A DNA stretch of 64,000 nucleotides. Source: JANWXR01 sp964608265. GTDB lineage: Bacteria > Chloroflexota > Anaerolineae > Anaerolineales > UBA6663. The position numbers were made by a program, and so were the translations under genes. Of this stretch, positions 60,540 to 64,000 are shown piece by piece (position 1 is the stretch's first letter; the number at the start of each line of letters is the position of its first letter). The notes under the pieces are model-generated. The model was given only the letters and a program-made list of their open reading frames with translations. It did not search any database and was not told the origin of the DNA. Location: positions 88,551 to 152,550 of the forward strand of contig CAZSNP010000001.1 in NCBI GenBank assembly GCA_964608265.1, written 5' to 3'.

Positions 60540-61331
60540 TTTGAACTCCGGCTTTTGCTTTTCTTTGAACGCCTCGTAGAACGCGCGATGGTCCTCGCCC
60601 ATCATCATCAGCGCCTGGGCCTGGGCCTCGGCTTCGAGGGCGGCGTTGATATCCATCGTCCACTCGTTGTTGACCATCAACTTGGTCATGCCGAGGGAGT
60701 ACGTCGGGCCGGTCGCGAGCCGTTCGGCGAGGTCGCGCGCGACGGGCAGCAGCTGCTCAACCGGCGCCACACGGTTCGCCAGTCCGAAGCGCCCGGCCGT
60801 CGCGGCGTCCACGTCATCACCCAGCAACAGCAACTCCATCGCCCGCCCTTGCCCGATGACGCGCGGGAGCAGAAACGCTGCGCCCATATCCGCGCCGGTG
60901 AGGCCGACGCGCGTGAAGAGAAAGGCGAACTTGGCGCCCTCGGCCACCACGCGCAGGTCGGCGGCCAGCGCGATGACGGCGCCCGCGCCGGCGGCCAGCC
61001 CGTTGACGGCGGCGATGATGGGTTTGGGCAGCAGCCGCATGTTGCGGATGAGGTGGCCCGTCATCCGGCAGAACTCGAGGTGGCCGCGCATATCGCGCTT
61101 CAGCACCTCGCCGATGATCTTGTGCACGTCGCCCCCGCTGCAAAACCCGCGCCCGGTGCCGGTGATGATGACGGCCTTCACGGCGTCATCGTAACGCAAG
61201 TCCTCGAACAGGTCCCGCAGCTGGGCGTAGATTTCGAGCGTGAGGGCGTTGAGCACCTCCGGCCGGTTGAGCGTTATCGTCGCGATTCCATTTTCAACTG
61301 AGTAGTCAAAGTCGCAAGTCTTATTGCTCAT
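60531..61331 (-). CDS. Enoyl-CoA hydratase/isomerase family protein
   Basis: 266 residues. Crotonase fold with oxyanion loops GTGRGFCSGGD and NGLAAGAGAVIALAADLRV, and VGLTGADMGAAFLLPRVIGQGRAMELLL. The GADMGAAFLLPR form, in place of the PExG seen in classical hydratases, occurs in hydratases of anthranilate/salicylate-CoA type clusters. It would hydrate or cleave the cyclic enoyl-CoA. The glutamates of the standard enzyme are not both evident, so the exact reaction is inferred from context. Confidence 0.9.
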   Translation of the reverse strand: MSNKTCDFDYSVENGIATITLNRPEVLNALTLEIYAQLRDLFEDLRYDDAVKAVIITGTGRGFCSGGDVHKIIGEVLKRDMRGHLEFCRMTGHLIRNMRLLPKPIIAAVNGLAAGAGAVIALAADLRVVAEGAKFAFLFTRVGLTGADMGAAFLLPRVIGQGRAMELLLLGDDVDAATAGRFGLANRVAPVEQLLPVARDLAERLATGPTYSLGMTKLMVNNEWTMDINAALEAEAQAQALMMMGEDHRAFYEAFKEKQKPEFKGR

Positions 61332-61346
61332 GGCAATACCTTTGCA

Positions 61347-61488
61347 ATGTCACCCTGAGCGCTAACGCATTGCCTCGGTAATCACATCGTCCTATCGCGC
61401 GAAGGGTTTCACTGATCAGACCGGGACAGACCCTTCGCGCGAAACGGCCCGGGCAGTGCTCAGCCCGCGCGGCAGCGCTCAGGGTGAC
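61347..61488. repeat. ATGTCACCCTGAGCGC palindromic element
   Basis: Left arm ATGTCACCCTGAGCGC (61347-61362), right arm GCGCTCAGGGTGAC (61475-61488), inner CGCGCGAAGGGT / ACCCTTCGCGCG. Lies between the hydratase and the SDR gene; the remaining spacer (61489-61553) shows nothing else. Confidence 0.9.
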
Positions 61489-61553
61489 GGGCTGAGATAC
61501 GGGAAATTATCAAGGCTCGTCGCCGCCAATCAGCAATCCAAAATCAGAAATCA

Positions 61554-62318
61554 TCAATACATCACCGCCCCGCCGTCCACGTTGATGGCCTGCCCGGTGA
61601 CGCCGCGCGCCTCGTCGCTCACGAGCATCAGCACGACGTGCGCGACCTCCTCCGGCGTGATCAGCCGATTCTGCGGGCTGGTCTTTTCGAGCGTCGCGCG
61701 CGCCTCGGCCCCACTGAGCCTGGTGCGCGCGGTGATGTTGCTCACGGCGCGGTCGGTCATCGGCGTATCCACGTAGCCGGGGCATACGGCGTTCACGGTG
61801 ATATTCTGCGCGGCGAACTCGACCGCCAGCGCCCGAGTCAGCCCGAGCACGCCATGTTTGCTGGCTGTGTACGCGGCGATGTATTTGCCGCCCGCCTTGG
61901 CGGCGATCGAGGCAATATTGATGATGCGGCCCCACCCGGCCTCGACCATCATCGGCGCGACGGCCTTGGTCACGAAGTAGACCGAGTTCAGGTTGGCGTC
62001 CATCATCCGTTGCCAGAGCGCGTCGTCGTGGCCGAGGAACTTGTACGACTCGGCGGCGCCGGCGTTGTTCACGAGCACGTTGATCGCGCCGAACGACTCG
62101 CGGATGCGGCTGACCGCGGCTGCAATCGACTCCGGCGCGGTCACGTCACATGGCACGGCCAGCGCCTCGCCACCCGCAGCCCGCACCGAACCGGCCACCC
62201 GTTCGATATCGGCCACGGTGCGCGCGGAGACGGCGACCCGCAGGCCCGCGCGCCCCAGCGCCAGCGCAATCGCCGCGCCGATGCCTTTGCCCGCACCGGT
62301 GACCCAGGCCACTCTCAT
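61554..62318 (-). CDS. Short-chain dehydrogenase/reductase
   Basis: 254 residues. VTGAGKGIGAAIAL (cofactor loop), NNAGAA, IASIAAK with catalytic Ser, YTASKHG (Y-x3-K) and CPGYVDTPMT. Arg rather than Asp after the second strand (SARTVAD) leaves NAD or NADP open. In the cluster it would oxidise the 3-hydroxyacyl-CoA. AAGGAG six bases before ATG at 62318 selects this start over an ATG fifteen bases upstream. Confidence 0.93.
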   Translation of the reverse strand: MRVAWVTGAGKGIGAAIALALGRAGLRVAVSARTVADIERVAGSVRAAGGEALAVPCDVTAPESIAAAVSRIRESFGAINVLVNNAGAAESYKFLGHDDALWQRMMDANLNSVYFVTKAVAPMMVEAGWGRIINIASIAAKAGGKYIAAYTASKHGVLGLTRALAVEFAAQNITVNAVCPGYVDTPMTDRAVSNITARTRLSGAEARATLEKTSPQNRLITPEEVAHVVLMLVSDEARGVTGQAINVDGGAVMY

Positions 62319-62355
62319 GCCATACTCCTTCATTTACGCGCGGTCGCTCTCCCGC

Positions 62356-63918
62356 TTACCCGAAGGGATTCCACACCGTCACCTGCCTCGGCTCGATTTT
62401 GTACAGGCAACGCACCTCGCCCTCGAAGCGCATGCTCGGCGGATACACCTCTTTGTCGAGATAGCGCCGCGCGAGTTTGTTGAGGTGCTCATCGGCCCCG
62501 TCTTCGGTGATCTCGACCACCGGCCCGCGCACGGCGATGTAGCGATCGCTGTTGTCGGGGTCGGGGATTTGAATGGCCACGTGCCGCCGCGCCTCCATGT
62601 TCTTGTCTTTGATGCGCCCGCGCGCCGAGTTGATGAGGATGTGCTTGCCGTCGTAATCCACATACACGCTGGTGACGTGCGGTGTGCCGTCGGGCATGAG
62701 GGTGGCGAGATGGGCAAACGTCTTCTTGTGGAAGAGATCGAGATACTCATCCGGGATCGGGCCGGATTTGGGTTGAGCCTGGCGCCATGCCTCGTAGCGC
62801 GCGGCGAAATCGGGGTCGGCGCGGCGGATGCGCGCCAGGCCGACACGCTGGCTGCGCGTCATCAGCTTGAAGGTGAAGGGCAGCGGATCGCTGTGCAGAT
62901 AGTCCTGCACATTTTCGAGCCAGGTCAGGCTGCGCAGCGCGGCGGTCTGAAACCGATCCACCACCGGTTTGCGCACGCGTTGAAACTCGGGCAGCGCGCG
63001 TTCGGGCGAGCCGCAGCGCGCGAAGCAATCGGCCAGCGCAATCGAATCCTCCATCGCCAGCTTGGTGCCCGAGCCGATGGAGAAGTGCGCGGTGTGCAGC
63101 GCGTCGCCGAGCAGCACGATGTGCGGGCCGTTCGGGTGGCGGTGATGCCAGCGGCGATTTTTGATCAGCGGGAAGTTGAGCCAGCGCAGGAAATTGTTGT
63201 GCAACAGGGCGTGCCCGTCGAGTTCAGCCTTGAAAACGTCGGCAAGGGCCGCCGCCGTGGCGTCGGCGCCCAGTGTGTCGAAGCCGGCGCGCAGCCACGT
63301 CTCGGGCGGGCACTCGACGACGAAGGTGCTGTGCGCCTCGCTAAAACGGTACGCGTGCGCGATGAAGAGCCCGGCCTCGGTTTGCCGGAACATCATCGTC
63401 AGCCCGTCGAACGATTGCTCGGTGCCGAGCCAGACGTACTTGTTCTGCCGGATTTCGACCGACGGCATGAAGAAGGCTTCGTAGGTTTTGCGAACGAGGC
63501 TGTTTGCGCCGTCGGCCCCGACAAGCACATCACAGTCGAGCCAATCATCCACATTGGTCACGTTGGTGTTGAACTTCAACGCAACGCCCAGCTCGCGGCA
63601 GCGCGCGTGCAGGATCTGCAGCCACTTCAACCGGGCCACCCCCTCGATCGGGTTGCCGCCGACCTTGACGACCTCGCCCTTGTGATGGACGACGACGTGG
63701 TTACGCATCTGCCCGGCGCGGATGAACTGTTCGTACGTCTCGCGGTCGTGCGCGGCGAAGTTGTCGAGCGTGGTCTCGGAGAAGACGATGCCCCAGCCGA
63801 AGGTGTCGTTTGGCCCGTCGCGCTCGACCACGGTGATGTCGTGCGCGGGGTTTTGTTTCTTCATCAGCACGGCGAAGTAAAGCGCCGCCGGCCCGCCGCC
63901 GAGGAGGTTGATCTTCAT
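62356..63918 (-). CDS. Class A flavin monooxygenase fused to a PPOX (FMN/F420) domain
   Basis: 520 residues. Residues 1-380 match the monooxygenase half of 2-aminobenzoyl-CoA monooxygenase/reductase and salicylyl-CoA 5-hydroxylase: GGGPAALYFAVLMKK, DTFGWGIVFSE (39-48), the DG motif GADGANS (134-140) and the GD motif LLGDALHTAHFSIGSG (269-284), then the linker RRADPDFAARYEAW. In those enzymes an old-yellow-enzyme barrel follows. Here residues about 388-520 are instead a pyridoxamine-phosphate-oxidase-like split barrel (FAHLATLMPDGTPHVTSVYVDYDG, INSARGRIKDKN, RYIAVRGPVVEI), which binds FMN or F420. Likely a ring-attacking monooxygenase with its own flavin or deazaflavin module. Start ATG 63918 follows GGAG; first gene of the minus-strand cluster. 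Confidence 0.88.
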   Translation of the reverse strand: MKINLLGGGPAALYFAVLMKKQNPAHDITVVERDGPNDTFGWGIVFSETTLDNFAAHDRETYEQFIRAGQMRNHVVVHHKGEVVKVGGNPIEGVARLKWLQILHARCRELGVALKFNTNVTNVDDWLDCDVLVGADGANSLVRKTYEAFFMPSVEIRQNKYVWLGTEQSFDGLTMMFRQTEAGLFIAHAYRFSEAHSTFVVECPPETWLRAGFDTLGADATAAALADVFKAELDGHALLHNNFLRWLNFPLIKNRRWHHRHPNGPHIVLLGDALHTAHFSIGSGTKLAMEDSIALADCFARCGSPERALPEFQRVRKPVVDRFQTAALRSLTWLENVQDYLHSDPLPFTFKLMTRSQRVGLARIRRADPDFAARYEAWRQAQPKSGPIPDEYLDLFHKKTFAHLATLMPDGTPHVTSVYVDYDGKHILINSARGRIKDKNMEARRHVAIQIPDPDNSDRYIAVRGPVVEITEDGADEHLNKLARRYLDKEVYPPSMRFEGEVRCLYKIEPRQVTVWNPFG

Positions 63919-63933
63919 TTGCACTCCACGTTT

Positions 63934-63978
63934 GTAGTAGCCGCTTCAGCGGCGCAACCGCGCTGAAGCGCTTACTAC
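63934..63978. repeat. GTAGTAG palindromic element upstream of the monooxygenase
   Basis: Arms GTAGTAGCCGCTTCAGCGG and CCGCGCTGAAGCGCTTACTAC around a short loop, 16 bases before the monooxygenase ATG, so it would fall in or next to the leader of the catabolic operon. Downstream to the window end nothing further is recognised. Confidence 0.75.
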
Positions 63979-64000
63979 GAACCCGCGTGTGTAGTCGCCG

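Noticed and set aside
61993..63966. 657-codon plus-strand frame opposite SDR and monooxygenase
   Set aside because: Antisense to two genes with catalytic motifs; composition is that of a complement frame.
1..64000. tRNA, rRNA, insertion sequences or prophage
   Set aside because: No sequence was recognised as a tRNA or rRNA gene and no transposase, integrase or phage structural protein was seen; short ncRNAs cannot be excluded by eye.

Overview
The window is one scaffolded piece of a high-GC bacterial genome, most likely a Chloroflexota (Anaerolineae-like) metagenome assembly. Grounds are the Thr/Pro 'TPT' linkers in secreted proteins, a CSLREA beta-helix protein with LysM repeats, PD40/TolB and YfhO-type envelope proteins, a secreted protein ending YLPLIRR, and a yvcK-gap-pgk-STPK-tpiA glycolytic block. 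This placement is inference; no rRNA or tRNA gene was recognised. Two 100-N gaps (3799-3898, 58807-58906) are each flanked by an identical 55-base repeat, so both look like unmerged contig overlaps.

Layout. 1-3.6 kb: UspA tail, PAS/GAF histidine kinase, secreted metallopeptidase. 3.9-7.1 kb: hemolysin III remnant, alkaline-phosphatase-type enzyme, SDR epimerase (both transcribed from one palindromic -10) and a CYTH protein. 7.2-13.8 kb: yvcK, gap, pgk, a PknB-like kinase, tpiA. 13.9-18 kb: membrane and secreted proteins. 18-22.8 kb: WecA/MraY-type transferase, upp, ruvB, DUF2905, queA and a broken flavoprotein/cupin gene. 22.9-27 kb: LysM protein, two MBL hydrolases, EamA transporter. 27-30.3 kb: membrane-anchored NACHT-HEAT NTPase and zinc-ribbon coiled-coil protein. 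30.4-40.3 kb: four large GT-C/YfhO membrane proteins, MoxR and DUF58. 40.4-47.7 kb: ligA, an AONS-family enzyme, an RlmI-like methyltransferase, another YfhO protein. 47.9-53.1 kb: PD40 protein with a two-component system, a lipoprotein, phosphofructokinase. 53.3-63.9 kb: a minus-strand catabolic run of dimethylglycine-dehydrogenase-like protein, aldo/keto reductase, acyl-CoA ligase, acyl-CoA dehydrogenase, RidA, enoyl-CoA hydratase, SDR and a flavin monooxygenase.

The catabolic run has the gene content of the aerobic 2-aminobenzoyl-CoA (anthranilate)/salicylyl-CoA type pathway. Its monooxygenase has lost the usual C-terminal old-yellow-enzyme half and carries a PPOX (FMN/F420) split-barrel domain instead, after the same linker. 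I consider this the most novel enzyme in the window.

The second theme is repeats. At least five families recur: arrays of degenerate 7-bp units (like cyanobacterial STRRs), ~100-160 bp CCCTCATCCCC...GGGGTGAGGG palindromes, ~140 bp ATGTCACCCTGAGCGC palindromes, AACCGC/GCGGTT palindromes and a GTAGTAG palindrome. Several sit inside genes without breaking the frame (ligA, two YfhO genes, the dimethylglycine-dehydrogenase-like gene) or supply stop or start codons (RidA, hydratase, tpiA, moxR, a lipoprotein). Many start codons lie only 6-8 nt after a TATAAT/TACAAT box, so leaderless transcripts look common.
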